The notes beneath the pieces were generated by a model. The model saw nothing but the letters and a program-made list of their open reading frames with translations. It was not told the origin of the DNA and ran no database searches. Positions 29,504-37,628 of a stretch of DNA of 43,428 nucleotides are shown one piece after another. The stretch is from NCBI GenBank assembly GCA_946482005.1, contig CAMLPV010000018.1:1-43428 (forward strand). Direction: 5' to 3'. The stretch comes from an uncultured Gilliamella sp. GTDB lineage: Bacteria; Pseudomonadota; Gammaproteobacteria; Enterobacterales; Orbaceae. Within the stretch, counting starts at the first letter, position 1, and every line of letters starts with the position of its first letter. Both the position numbers and the translations under genes were made by a program.

Positions 29504-30125
29504 GAAAATTCTCTCTATTTACTTATTATTTGTATGTCATTCATTACCCTGCTACTTCTTTGCCAATTTAGACATAGAAACTAAACAAAAGAGAAAAGCC
29601 TTGATAACAGTAAAAATGACTTTATTTTATTAGAAAGTTAAAAATCATTGAATCTTAACTTACTGTTGATCATTGTTCAATAAGTTTTGATATATCATTG
29701 ACTTTCATGAATGATATGACGATATAAAACGATGCGAATGTAGAAAAGTGAGTTATAAGTAAAATCGTAGATAAAAAAAATCCACTCGAATATTCGAGTG
29801 GAGGGCAAAAAATGAAAAAACATAATCTGCTTATATAGACAAACTAAATCGTAAAAAGTTCAATTTAAATTGAAATATTTTTCATATTTTTATAAAAAAA
29901 CACATAAATAATTGATTAATATTAATTTAAAATTTTAATTTTTTTTGAAATTTAAGCATTTATTATTTTATTTAGCATTTTTAAATTAGTTTTAACTCAT
30001 TACCAAATACTGAAATACTCATACTATTACACAGTATTCTCAAAATCACTTTTCTGAACTTGATTATGATTAACTTAACTTTGAGTCTTTAATGACAAAG
30101 AAGCATTTTTTCTTTTAATAAACTT
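29504..30125. other. 622-bp stretch with a strong palindrome between the EamA and LacI genes
   Basis: It contains an inverted repeat TATCATT/AATGATA and a possible plus-strand promoter (TTGACT near 29698, a TATAAA about 19 bp on), the 22-bp palindrome at 29781-29802, and directly after it GTGGAGGGC then ATG (29812) and eight codons (MKKHNLLI, stop at 29836-29838). The rest is very AT-rich. No longer gene is seen. Confidence 0.5.
29773..29802 (-). terminator. Strong minus-strand terminator
   Basis: A 22-bp perfect palindrome (TCCACTCGAAT and its complement, 29781-29802) preceded on the plus strand by eight A, so the minus transcript ends with a stem plus U8. It is 320 bp beyond the LacI-type gene, so it ends either a long 3' UTR or a separate small RNA. 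Confidence 0.8.
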
Positions 30126-31118
30126 TTATAATAGGTTATTTTCATTTTGACCCTGATACAAAGTTATTGGTAAATCAGTGATGCTATGATATGGTTCGCC
30201 GTTAATCATGGCGAGCAATACAGAAACTGCATTTTGTGCAATTTGCGCAATCGGTTGACGAATCGTAGTCAAAAATGGCATATGTTGCAAAGTCAATTCA
30301 GCACCATCAAATCCAACAACTTTTAGTTGTTTAGATAAAGATAATTTGCAGTCTCTGGCAGCATTAATAGTGGCAATTGCTGATGAATCGTCGGCTAAAA
30401 CTCCATCAATATGTTGGGACTGTAAACGGTCCTTAATCAATTGATACTTTTCTTGATAACTAATTGAAAAATCCATATCAAGAGTAATTGGTTTAATTCC
30501 TGCGAGTTTAATACTATCTTTATAAGCTTGATACCGTTTATTGGCATCCATATCGACTTGTTTGTCATTTGTAATAGAACCAATATAAAGAATATTTTTA
30601 CAACCTTGATTGATTAGATATTGACTGGCCAGATAACCACCTGCATAGTTATCACATGAAATAACCGGTATTGTTTCATTAATTTTGCGATCAATGGAAA
30701 CAATGTTCAGATCAGGTATTAGGTAATCAGCTAAATTTTCATTCATAGAGTTTACAATTACTCCCTCAACCTGATGACGTCTTAACATAGTTAAAAAATT
30801 CTTTTCCTCCTCTTGGTTATGATGACTATTGCAAATTAATATTTTGTAACCTTTTCGAGATAATATTCTTTCTAAATAGCTGATTAATTCCATTTGAAAA
30901 GGATTAGTTAAACTTGGAAAAATTAAACCAATCAAATTACTTTTATTATTCGATAATGAACGTGCTAATTCATTAGGGTAGTAACCCAACGTTTCCATCG
31001 CATCTTGAACTCGTTGTCGAGTTGTTGCACTAATGTACCCACGATTGTTTAATACTCTCGATACAGTGGTTGCGGAAACCCCTGCCAACTTAGCAACATC
31101 ATCTCTGCTTAATTTCAT
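30126..31118 (-). CDS. LacI-family transcriptional regulator, probable control of the GH32 locus
   Basis: 330 aa. N-terminal HTH of LacI type (residues 3-50: LSRDDVAKLAGVSATTVSRV, GYISATTRQRVQDAMETLGYYPNELARSLS with the hinge helix), followed by a periplasmic-binding-protein-like sugar domain (LIGLIFPSLTNPFQ, VEGVIVNS, GFDGAELT). The start at 31118 has AAGG 9 nt upstream; the ATG at 31124 directly abuts the ribosome site. Divergent from the GH32 gene, so it is most likely the local repressor, with a fructoside or its phosphate as inducer (inference). Confidence 0.88.
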   Translation of the reverse strand: MKLSRDDVAKLAGVSATTVSRVLNNRGYISATTRQRVQDAMETLGYYPNELARSLSNNKSNLIGLIFPSLTNPFQMELISYLERILSRKGYKILICNSHHNQEEEKNFLTMLRRHQVEGVIVNSMNENLADYLIPDLNIVSIDRKINETIPVISCDNYAGGYLASQYLINQGCKNILYIGSITNDKQVDMDANKRYQAYKDSIKLAGIKPITLDMDFSISYQEKYQLIKDRLQSQHIDGVLADDSSAIATINAARDCKLSLSKQLKVVGFDGAELTLQHMPFLTTIRQPIAQIAQNAVSVLLAMINGEPYHSITDLPITLYQGQNENNLL

Positions 31119-31179
31119 AATCATCCTTTAATCAAAATTTATATTATATCCACATAATTATAATGCTTTTTGTTATGGC

Positions 31180-31207
31180 GTAAATCATTGTAATTGAATT
31201 GATTTAC
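31180..31207. repeat. Inverted repeat in the LacI/GH32 control region
   Basis: GTAAATCA and TGATTTAC, perfect 8-bp arms, 12 bp apart, 62 bp from the LacI gene start. Possible autoregulatory site. Confidence 0.35.
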
Positions 31208-31228
31208 ATCTTGGTCTTCATCTTTTTT

Positions 31229-31244
31229 AGTGATATTCATCACA
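31229..31244. promoter_or_regulatory. CRP site 1
   Basis: AGTGA-TATTCA-TCACA: nine of ten consensus half-site bases with the correct 6-bp spacer. 32 bp (three turns) from site 2. Confidence 0.7.
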
Positions 31245-31260
31245 AAACCACCTTCTAATA

Positions 31261-31276
31261 AGTGATGTTTCTCACA
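31261..31276. promoter_or_regulatory. CRP site 2
   Basis: AGTGA-TGTTTC-TCACA, again nine of ten consensus bases. Placed upstream of the two TTGACA boxes, it fits activation of the GH32-transporter operon. Confidence 0.7.
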
Positions 31277-31300
31277 AAATTGTCATTTTAACTATGGTCT

Positions 31301-31327
31301 CGGTTGACATATGAACGCGGTTGACAT
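31301..31327 (+). promoter_or_regulatory. Direct repeat with two -35-like boxes
   Basis: CGGTTGACAT occurs at 31301-31310 and 31318-31327, 17 bp apart. Each contains TTGACA. The second has weak -10 candidates (ATTATC or TATCAA) 16-18 bp on. Confidence 0.5.
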
Positions 31328-31353
31328 GAAATGAAATAAAAGATTATCAAAAT

Positions 31354-31375
31354 AAATGACAACGTAATGTCATTT
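31354..31375. promoter_or_regulatory. Candidate operator of the LacI-type regulator
   Basis: AAATGACA-acgtaa-TGTCATTT: perfect 8-bp arms around a 6-bp centre, near the expected transcription start and 28 bp before the GH32 ATG. Size and place suit a LacI-family operator. Confidence 0.55.
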
Positions 31376-31403
31376 GTCCATGTTAAAAAAGAAGGAGTAA
31401 AAA

Positions 31404-32807
31404 ATGCAAAAATTACATTATCAACCAAAAGGGTACTGGGTTGGCGATATAATGCCATTTGGTAAGGATGGTACTTTTTATCTTTATGATCAACGTGATA
31501 ATCGAAATCCATGCCCATTTGGAGAACCATTCGGTTGGTCGCTTGCAACTACAACTGATTTTGTTAATTACCAAAATTTTGGTGATTCAATAAAAAAAGG
31601 TGGTGAACAAGATGTCGATCAGTTTATTTATGCTGGTTGTGTGTTTGAGGCAGAAGGTAAAGGACATGCTTTTTATACTGGTTACAACCGTAATTGGGAA
31701 AAAGAAGGAAAAACATCACAAGTCTTATTACATGCTTGGAGTGATGATTTTAAAACATGGCATAAATCCTCTGAACTCATAACATTAACACCTCAAGCTG
31801 GTTATGATATTAGTGATTGGCGCGATCCTTGGGTTATTTGGAACGATGAAAAACAAGAGTACCTATTAATTTTAGGTGCAAGATTGCAAGGTCCTAAAAC
31901 TGAACAATCAGGCCGAGTTGTTGCTTTCACTTCAAAAGATCTAAAAAATTGGCAGTTCCAAGGTGATTTTTGGGTGGCAGGTAAATACACCATGATTGAA
32001 ATGCCAGACTTATTTAAAATCGGTAATTGGTGGTATTTGGTTTATACCGAATACAGTGATCAAAGTAAAACACGCTACGTAATGAGCCAATCTTTAGAAG
32101 GTCCATGGATTACGCCTGCTGACGATGCGTTTGATGGTAGAGCTTATTATGCAGCAAGAACTGCGTTTGATGGTAAACGTCGTATTCTTTTTGGCTGGGT
32201 ACCAACAAAAGAAGATAACGATGATTTGAAAAATTTCCAATGGGCGGGTACTTTTGTTCCTCATGAAGTTTATCAAAAAACCGATCATACATTAGGAGTG
32301 AAAGTCGTTGATAGTTTATGGAACTGTTTTACTCACCCTAAAAAAATTGATGATTTTTCGATTAATTCACCTTTCGCACGTCAAGAACAATTATTAATTG
32401 AAAATACGGGTAAAACATTCCGTTTTTCAACGACAGTGAAATTCAGTAAAGGTACTCGTGATTTTTCAATACGTTTAATGAAAGATAAACAAACTGGGGA
32501 ATCATATGACTTTATTTTTTCACTTGTCGATAACCGATTAACTTTTGATAAAACCCCTTGTTATCCTTGGTATCGTGTAATGAATAAAGGTTTAGAGCGC
32601 CCTATTCATTTTGAGGCTGATCGCGAATATGACATACAGATCATTGCTGATGATACGTTATTTACTTTGTACATTGATGGCACTGCACTTAATGTCCGAG
32701 GTTATGATCAATTAGGAAGTGGATTAGCAATTGCTGTCAGTGATGGAACATTAAGTTGTAAAAACAATACTTTTTCAAATGAAGGATGTTTTCCAGAAAA
32801 ATGGTAA
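31404..32807 (+). CDS. GH32-family beta-fructosidase-like enzyme
   Basis: 467 aa, cytoplasmic (no signal). A five-bladed propeller (about 1-300) and a C-terminal beta-sandwich (about 330-467). RDP is in DWRDPWVIW near residue 138, and the acid/base Glu is probably in MIEMPDLF near 197. The nucleophile region, normally WMNDPNG, reads YWVGDIMPFG here (Asp near 15), as in a divergent GH32 branch common in gut Firmicutes as I remember it. The substrate is thus uncertain: probably a beta-fructofuranoside other than plain sucrose. AAGGAG stands 6 nt before the ATG. Followed by a sugar symporter, preceded by a divergent LacI regulator. Confidence 0.8.
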   Translation: MQKLHYQPKGYWVGDIMPFGKDGTFYLYDQRDNRNPCPFGEPFGWSLATTTDFVNYQNFGDSIKKGGEQDVDQFIYAGCVFEAEGKGHAFYTGYNRNWEKEGKTSQVLLHAWSDDFKTWHKSSELITLTPQAGYDISDWRDPWVIWNDEKQEYLLILGARLQGPKTEQSGRVVAFTSKDLKNWQFQGDFWVAGKYTMIEMPDLFKIGNWWYLVYTEYSDQSKTRYVMSQSLEGPWITPADDAFDGRAYYAARTAFDGKRRILFGWVPTKEDNDDLKNFQWAGTFVPHEVYQKTDHTLGVKVVDSLWNCFTHPKKIDDFSINSPFARQEQLLIENTGKTFRFSTTVKFSKGTRDFSIRLMKDKQTGESYDFIFSLVDNRLTFDKTPCYPWYRVMNKGLERPIHFEADREYDIQIIADDTLFTLYIDGTALNVRGYDQLGSGLAIAVSDGTLSCKNNTFSNEGCFPEKW

Positions 32808-32855
32808 TAGTGCTTATCAGACCGTTTAACTAACAAGTTAGATGATCATCATTAT

Positions 32856-32890
32856 CAAGGCTTTCGTCATTGAATAGACTAAAAGCCTTG
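32856..32890 (+). other. Hairpin between the GH32 and transporter genes
   Basis: CAAGGCTTT (32856-32864) pairs with AAAGCCTTG (32882-32890), with a 17-nt loop and no T-run. Probably an mRNA-stability or processing element within the operon. Confidence 0.45.
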
Positions 32891-32950
32891 GTTTAGATAA
32901 GAGACTATCACCAGTAATCTGAACTTGGAAACTTCTCTGGAGATATCATA

Positions 32951-34342
32951 ATGAACACAACAGTAACGGATAATAATGGTCAAATGCCTGACCATGACAT
33001 CTCATTTAAAGAAAAACTTGCCTATGGATTAGGAGATTTTGCAACAGGGTTCTCGGGTGTTACCGTTGGAACTTTCGCACTTTACTACTATACCGATATT
33101 GTGGGAGTTTCGGCAACCTTATTAGGTGCAGTGCTACTATTTTCACGTGTTTTTGATGCTGTAATTAATGTGGTTATGGGCTATATTGTTGATAGAACTA
33201 AAAGTAAACATGGTAAAGCTCGGGCATGGATTTTATGGTCAACCATTCCATTCGGTCTATCATTGATAATGGTATTTAGTGCACCAGAAAATTGGAGTGA
33301 ATTTGCATTATTAATTTTTGCCGGCATTACGCTCAACATACATTGGATTATTTATACCTCAAGTAATATACCTTATGGTACGCTTGCTGCATTAATGACT
33401 CAAAATTCTTACCAACGTAGTCGCTTGAATACATACCGTATGCTTTGCTATTTTGCTAGCATGCTAATTATTCCTTATATTACCTTACCTTTAGTCAATT
33501 TTTTTGGTGGAGGTGAACGCGGTTGGCAGTTCACTATGATAATTTACGCCGCAATTTTAATCATTACTTTCTTCTATACTTTTTTTAATACTAAAGAACG
33601 TATTAAACCAATTAACCAATTTAATTACAATGCACCATCAATTGGTGTTTCATTAAAAACTCTTCTTGCTAATAAATATTGGGTAACTATGTTTTTTACC
33701 ATGCTAGTGAGTTTTAGTATCCTAGGACTTATCAATGGCGTTGGAGTTTACTATGCAAAATATCTATTAGCCGATAGTCAACTTATCGGTTTAATCAATA
33801 TGGCTTTTGCTTTACCGTTAGTTGTTGTATTGATGTGTTCAGCTTATATTCTAAAAATCATGAGCCGATTAACATTTATCATTGTCGGTATGGCCACAAT
33901 TATCTTAGGAAGCACCATCATGGCCGTTGCCCCTCAAGATACGAATGTTGCAATAATAGGAACAATATTACGTGGTGCTGGTTTTGCGCCGATTATGGGA
34001 AATGCGTATTCCATGTTAGCCAACACAATAGATTATGGTGAATGGAAATTCGGTATTAGAAATGATGGATTAGTCTATAGTGGTGGAAGTTTCAGTGCCA
34101 TATTAGGAAGTGGTATCGCTTCCGGAGGCATTGGTTGGGTATTAGGTATGGCGGGTTACATTGCTACCGATGATGTTGCAAATCAACCAGAAAGCGTACT
34201 AACGACTCTACAAATATTATTTATTTATTCGCCTTTAATCTTAAGTGCTATCACCATTATATTATTGCGCTTTTATACTTTAGAAAAAATTTATCCTGAC
34301 ATTATCAAAGAGCTAGCGCAAAGAACGCACAACGTCTATTAA
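32951..34342 (+). CDS. GPH-family sugar:cation symporter
   Basis: 463 aa with twelve helices. The N-terminus (FKEKLAYGLGDFATGFSG, YYYTDIVGVSATLLG, FSRVFDAVINVVMGYIVDRTKSKHGKARAWI) carries the MelB/XylP/YicJ signature, with the cation-site Asp in DAV and DRT. Members import glycosides, pentosides or hexuronides with H+ or Na+. GGAG lies 8 nt before the ATG. Its place after GH32 suggests it brings in the substrate of that intracellular enzyme. A loose hairpin (34353-34385, CGAGGGA/TCCCTCG) follows the gene. Confidence 0.88.
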   Translation: MNTTVTDNNGQMPDHDISFKEKLAYGLGDFATGFSGVTVGTFALYYYTDIVGVSATLLGAVLLFSRVFDAVINVVMGYIVDRTKSKHGKARAWILWSTIPFGLSLIMVFSAPENWSEFALLIFAGITLNIHWIIYTSSNIPYGTLAALMTQNSYQRSRLNTYRMLCYFASMLIIPYITLPLVNFFGGGERGWQFTMIIYAAILIITFFYTFFNTKERIKPINQFNYNAPSIGVSLKTLLANKYWVTMFFTMLVSFSILGLINGVGVYYAKYLLADSQLIGLINMAFALPLVVVLMCSAYILKIMSRLTFIIVGMATIILGSTIMAVAPQDTNVAIIGTILRGAGFAPIMGNAYSMLANTIDYGEWKFGIRNDGLVYSGGSFSAILGSGIASGGIGWVLGMAGYIATDDVANQPESVLTTLQILFIYSPLILSAITIILLRFYTLEKIYPDIIKELAQRTHNVY

Positions 34343-34572
34343 TCTACCGAAACGAGGGATGGATATCGTCATTATTATTCCCTCGCTACCATCAAATAAC
34401 AACTTATATGAATAACTGCTTCAGCATAAACTAAAGTTTTAATATCACTATATGTCAGAGCAGTAGGCGTTAAATACTGATATAAAATCGCAAGAAAGAT
34501 ACAATTGTTAATATTACTACTTTGAAAGACGAAAAAACAATAAAAACAGGATTAATCACAAGGCAAGTTAAC

Positions 34573-34601
34573 TTGTAATACATCTTGAATTCACATATAA
34601 T
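34573..34601 (+). promoter_or_regulatory. ssrA promoter
   Basis: TTGTAA (34573-34578), 17-bp spacer, perfect TATAAT (34596-34601). Predicted start near 34608, about 28 nt before the mature 5' end. Confidence 0.75.
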
Positions 34602-34635
34602 GCCCAGATATTGTATTAAGTTACATATCACAATT

Positions 34636-35000
34636 GGGGCTGATTCTGGATTCGACGGGATTTGCGAAACCCAAGGTGCATGCCGAGGTGCGGTAGGCCT
34701 CGTAAATAAACCGCAAAAAAATAGTCGCAAACGACGAAAACTACGCACTAGCAGCTTAATAACCTGCATAGAGCCTTCTCTCCCTAGCCTCCGCTCGTAG
34801 GACGGGGATCAAGAGGAGTCAAACCTAAACGAGATCGTGTGGAAGCCTTGCTTGGGGCGGAAGCATTAAATTTAATCAAGCTAGTTTATCAGTGGCGTGT
34901 TTGTCCGCAGCGGGTAAGCGAAATTTAAAGACAAACTACGCATGTAGTACCAAGGATGTAGAGATTTCGGACGCGGGTTCAACTCCCGCCAGCTCCACCA
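34636..35000 (+). ncRNA. ssrA: Transfer-messenger RNA (tmRNA)
   Basis: 365 nt, nearly collinear with E. coli tmRNA. The 5' end GGGGCTGATTCTGGATTCGA and the 3' end with the T-arm (GGGTTCAACTCCC) and encoded CCA form the tRNA-like domain. The tag frame begins at GCA 34727 and reads ANDENYALAA, then two TAA codons (34757-34762). It rescues stalled ribosomes with SmpB and marks the products for proteolysis. The 3' end is the attachment site of the adjoining integrative element; the sequence is intact, so the element has restored it. Confidence 0.98.
34974..35000 (+). other. Probable left attachment site (attL) within the ssrA 3' end
   Basis: A tyrosine integrase gene starts 184 bp after the CCA of ssrA, pointing into the element, the usual arrangement for ssrA-integrated islands. 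The exact core cannot be set because no second copy of this T-arm/acceptor sequence is seen up to 43428. The right end must lie outside. Confidence 0.6.
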
Positions 35001-35120
35001 ATTCACTATTCAGTAACATTCTTTTAAATCCTTTAAAACACATCAAAATCAATAAACACAAGGCTTAAAGCTCATTTTGTTATTCATTAAGCACCAGTAA
35101 GATACATTTACAACCAGAAT

Positions 35121-35178
35121 TTTTAGGTATATGCTTAGGTATACGAATGCAATATACCTAAAACCCGTATACCTAAAA
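35121..35178. repeat. Four TAGGTATA-type half-sites before the integrase gene
   Basis: TTTTAGGTATAT (35121-35132), TTAGGTATAC (35135-35144), ATATACCTAA (35152-35161) and GTATACCTAAAA (35167-35178): two direct copies followed by two inverted copies, ending 5 bp before the integrase ATG. Likely arm-type integrase sites or an operator for self-control of int. Confidence 0.65.
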
Positions 35179-35183
35179 TCATT

Positions 35184-36434
35184 ATGGCAAGAAAGACTTT
35201 ACCATTAACCGACACACAAATAAAAGCAGCCAAACCAAGAGATAAGGATTATTCTTTATTTGATGGTGGCGGTATGTATCTTTTAATCAAAGCGAATAAC
35301 TCTAAGATTTGGCGTTTTAAGTACACGCGCCCGTATACCAAAAAAGGAGCATTACTTAGCTTTGGTAGTTATCCCGAAGTTTCACTACAACAAGCAAGAA
35401 AGCTAAGAAATGAAGCGCGAGAACTCATTAAACAAGGTATAGATCCTCAAGAACATAAAGCCGAACTAGAACAGCGCAAGCAAGACGAAATAACCAGTAC
35501 ATTTAAAAAGGTAGCTACTGACTGGTTTAAAGTTAAGAGCAGTAAAGGACTAACTGAAGTTACATTAAAAGGTACTTGGAACTCATTAGAGTTACATATT
35601 TTTCCTTACATCGGGAATAGTTCCATCTTCAAATTAAAGGCAAAAGACTTCATCAAAGTTATGGAGCCATTAAGAGCAAATGGCAAATTAGAAACGATTA
35701 AAAGGCTTTGCCAACGTATTAATGAAATCATGTTTTATGCTGTGAATATAGGCTTAATTGAGGCTAACCCAGCAGTCAAGATTAAAGATGCATTTGAAAG
35801 CCCTACAAAAGGACAAATGCCAACAATCAAAGCACAAGAACTACCTGAATTTATGCAGGCTCTTGCTATGGCTAGAATTGAATTACAGACGCGTTGCTTA
35901 ATTGAATGGCAACTATTAACAATGACCCGACCTAATGAAGCTGTAGGGGTAAAATGGCAGGAAATTGACTTTAATAATTGCTTATGGACTATTCCTGCTG
36001 AAAAAATGAAGATGAGAAGAGAGCATACTATCACTCTTAATAAGCAAGCTATGGCACTTTTATCATTCATGAAACCTATTAGCGGTCACAGGGAACACAT
36101 TTTCCCAAGTCTAAAACCTCCTTTTTCCACTCCCATGAATAGCCAAACAGCGAATATGGCAATTAAGCGAATGGGATATAAAGATAAGTTAGTGGCACAT
36201 GGATTAAGAGCTTTAGCGAGCACAATATTAAACGAGCAAGGCTTTGACCCTAATGTTATTGAAGCCGCGCTTGCTCATGTTGATAGCAATAGCGTTAGAC
36301 GGGCTTATAACAGAGCCACTTATTTGGAACAACGAAGGATAATGTTAGACTGGTGGGGTGACTTTGTCGAGCAAGCCAGCAAGGGGAATGTCTCATTGTC
36401 AGGTAACCGCAATTTAAAGCTAGTTAATCATTAA
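35184..36434 (+). CDS. int: Tyrosine integrase, P4-like (DUF4102 N-terminus)
   Basis: 416 aa. The N-terminal DUF4102 arm-binding domain (LTDTQIKAAKPRDKDYSLFD, LLSFGSYPEVSLQQAR) is followed by the SAM-like core-binding domain (about 100-190) and the catalytic domain with R in MTRPNEAVG (about 253), HGLRA (about 343-346), LAHVD (about 370) and the nucleophile Tyr in RRAYNRATYLEQRR (about 380). It should insert and excise the element at ssrA. The start is ATG 35184; no Shine-Dalgarno is seen, and the repeated half-sites directly precede it, so expression may be tightly limited. Confidence 0.94.
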   Translation: MARKTLPLTDTQIKAAKPRDKDYSLFDGGGMYLLIKANNSKIWRFKYTRPYTKKGALLSFGSYPEVSLQQARKLRNEARELIKQGIDPQEHKAELEQRKQDEITSTFKKVATDWFKVKSSKGLTEVTLKGTWNSLELHIFPYIGNSSIFKLKAKDFIKVMEPLRANGKLETIKRLCQRINEIMFYAVNIGLIEANPAVKIKDAFESPTKGQMPTIKAQELPEFMQALAMARIELQTRCLIEWQLLTMTRPNEAVGVKWQEIDFNNCLWTIPAEKMKMRREHTITLNKQAMALLSFMKPISGHREHIFPSLKPPFSTPMNSQTANMAIKRMGYKDKLVAHGLRALASTILNEQGFDPNVIEAALAHVDSNSVRRAYNRATYLEQRRIMLDWWGDFVEQASKGNVSLSGNRNLKLVNH

Positions 36435-36843
36435 CCCTATCTAAATACCGTAACCCATATTTGGGTTACGCTCTCTCCATTGATAAAACCCGTCACTCAA
36501 ATTTGAGTTACCTATAATTTATTATAATGCATTCTTAGATTCTGCCCTAATGGGGGGAATACGCTCCTATACTTTGCTTATTTAATTACCCCCATTAATT
36601 TAGAATTTATCAGATAACTATACATACTATACATAAACACAAAAAAACCTTATATATATTAATATATTATATTATGTATACTTATTTTTTAAGTGTTCAT
36701 AAATATTCATTACTATACATACATCTATGCTTTTTAGATCACATGTATAACATTATGATTTATATTAATATTATAGATAAACCCAATATTCAATTTGTTA
36801 ATAATCAATATGTTATTATTTTGCTTGATCATTGGGTAGCTGA

Positions 36844-36954
36844 ATGGTGATTTCTACCATGCAGGTATTACATTTGCAATCTGCTAAAAAGCCAGCAGGT
36901 TTATTACATTGGCTTGAGTTCCTCAACCATAGATATTTATGGTTACTCATTTAG
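36844..36954 (+). CDS. Possible 36-aa peptide in the integrative element
   Basis: ATG 36844 to TAG 36952-36954: MVISTMQVLHLQSAKK then PAGLLHWLEFLNHRYLWLLI. The wording is protein-like and similar small ORFs occur in P4-type elements, but the ribosome site is poor. Function unknown. Confidence 0.25.
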   Translation: MVISTMQVLHLQSAKKPAGLLHWLEFLNHRYLWLLI

Positions 36955-37064
36955 TAATAACGGTCAAAAAAACTAAAAAAATCGGGTTAGCGCTGAAATG
37001 AATGGGTATGGGTGATTTTTAGGATGCTTCGTTATGAACTTTTGACCCACCCTCCCAGCTATAA

Positions 37065-37271
37065 GGATTGTCACTGTGTGAAAAGAAACCAATATTTATA
37101 AGCTGTAAAGATTTTATTGATATCACTATGGGTACAAAAAGCACCAAAAAGCCCTGTTGTAAAGATATTTTTAAAATTCTTCTCTTGGCTAGGTTATAGT
37201 TCCTTGAGTCCATAAAAACAGAGCGCAATTTTGCGCCCTTTGATTTTATTGATAAAAATGCAATTGATTAG
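37065..37271 (+). pseudogene. Decayed copy of a small ORF family also present at 40.9 kb
   Basis: Open in one frame after a TAA at 37062, with SCKDFIDITMGTKSTKKPCC..., one internal TAG (37197-37199), then FLESIKTERNFAPFDFID to TAG at 37269-37271. The same frame of the ORF starting at 40863 has REDFIDIT and, 22 residues on, SIKRKT. The 21 bp over DFIDIT are identical (37108-37128 and 40966-40986), and AGTCCATAAAAA is shared too (37207, 41050). Collinear matches in one frame argue for common descent. Confidence 0.4.
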
Positions 37272-37628
37272 CTGAGAATACCTTTTCAGCTAAAACTTGT
37301 TACCTGCTCAACTTTTAGGCACTCAAATTGAGCCACTACCTATAGAATTTAAATACCACAAAATTCATTTAATATATAATCACTGGTACTTATGTCGGTA
37401 TCCATAGCGGTAATAATTGCTAATGCTTGCTTCCATAGAAAAATGGAAGCCATTAATAATGTTCCATTCGAGATACGCCAATGGCGTTTTCCGAAAATAC
37501 CAATAACTTAACTTAATTAAGATAATAAAACTTACACTATTTAACACAAAAAATCAGACTAACACAGCTATATTGTATAAACTACATGCATATTCACAGT
37601 GGATGTAACGACAATGTGAGGATGTAGT

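Larger units (their letters stand above)
36435..37628. other. 1.2-kb low-coding stretch between integrase and PAAR gene
   Basis: It contains two hairpins after int (36449-36470, CGTAACCCA/TGGGTTACG; 36495-36508, ACTCAAATTTGAGT), a 9-bp stem TAATGGGGG (36548-36556)/CCCCCATTA (36589-36597), three CTATACATA copies (36618, 36627, 36713), a possible 36-codon ORF, a decayed small ORF near 37.1 kb, and hairpins at 37223-37236 (GCGCAA/TTGCGC) and 37429-37450 (GCTTCCAT/ATGGAAGC). Confidence 0.5.

Noticed and set aside
34353..34385. CGAGGGA/TCCCTCG hairpin after the GPH symporter as a terminator
   Set aside because: The loop is 19 nt and no T-run follows, so it is only mentioned in the gene entry.
34470..34800. 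Open frames on both strands over the start of ssrA
   Set aside because: They overlap the tmRNA gene and its promoter; the RNA explains the sequence fully.
37019..37228. 69-codon minus-strand frame after the integrase
   Set aside because: The opposite strand carries a frame matching the ORF at 40863 in the same phase, which explains the conservation better; no good ribosome site on the minus side.
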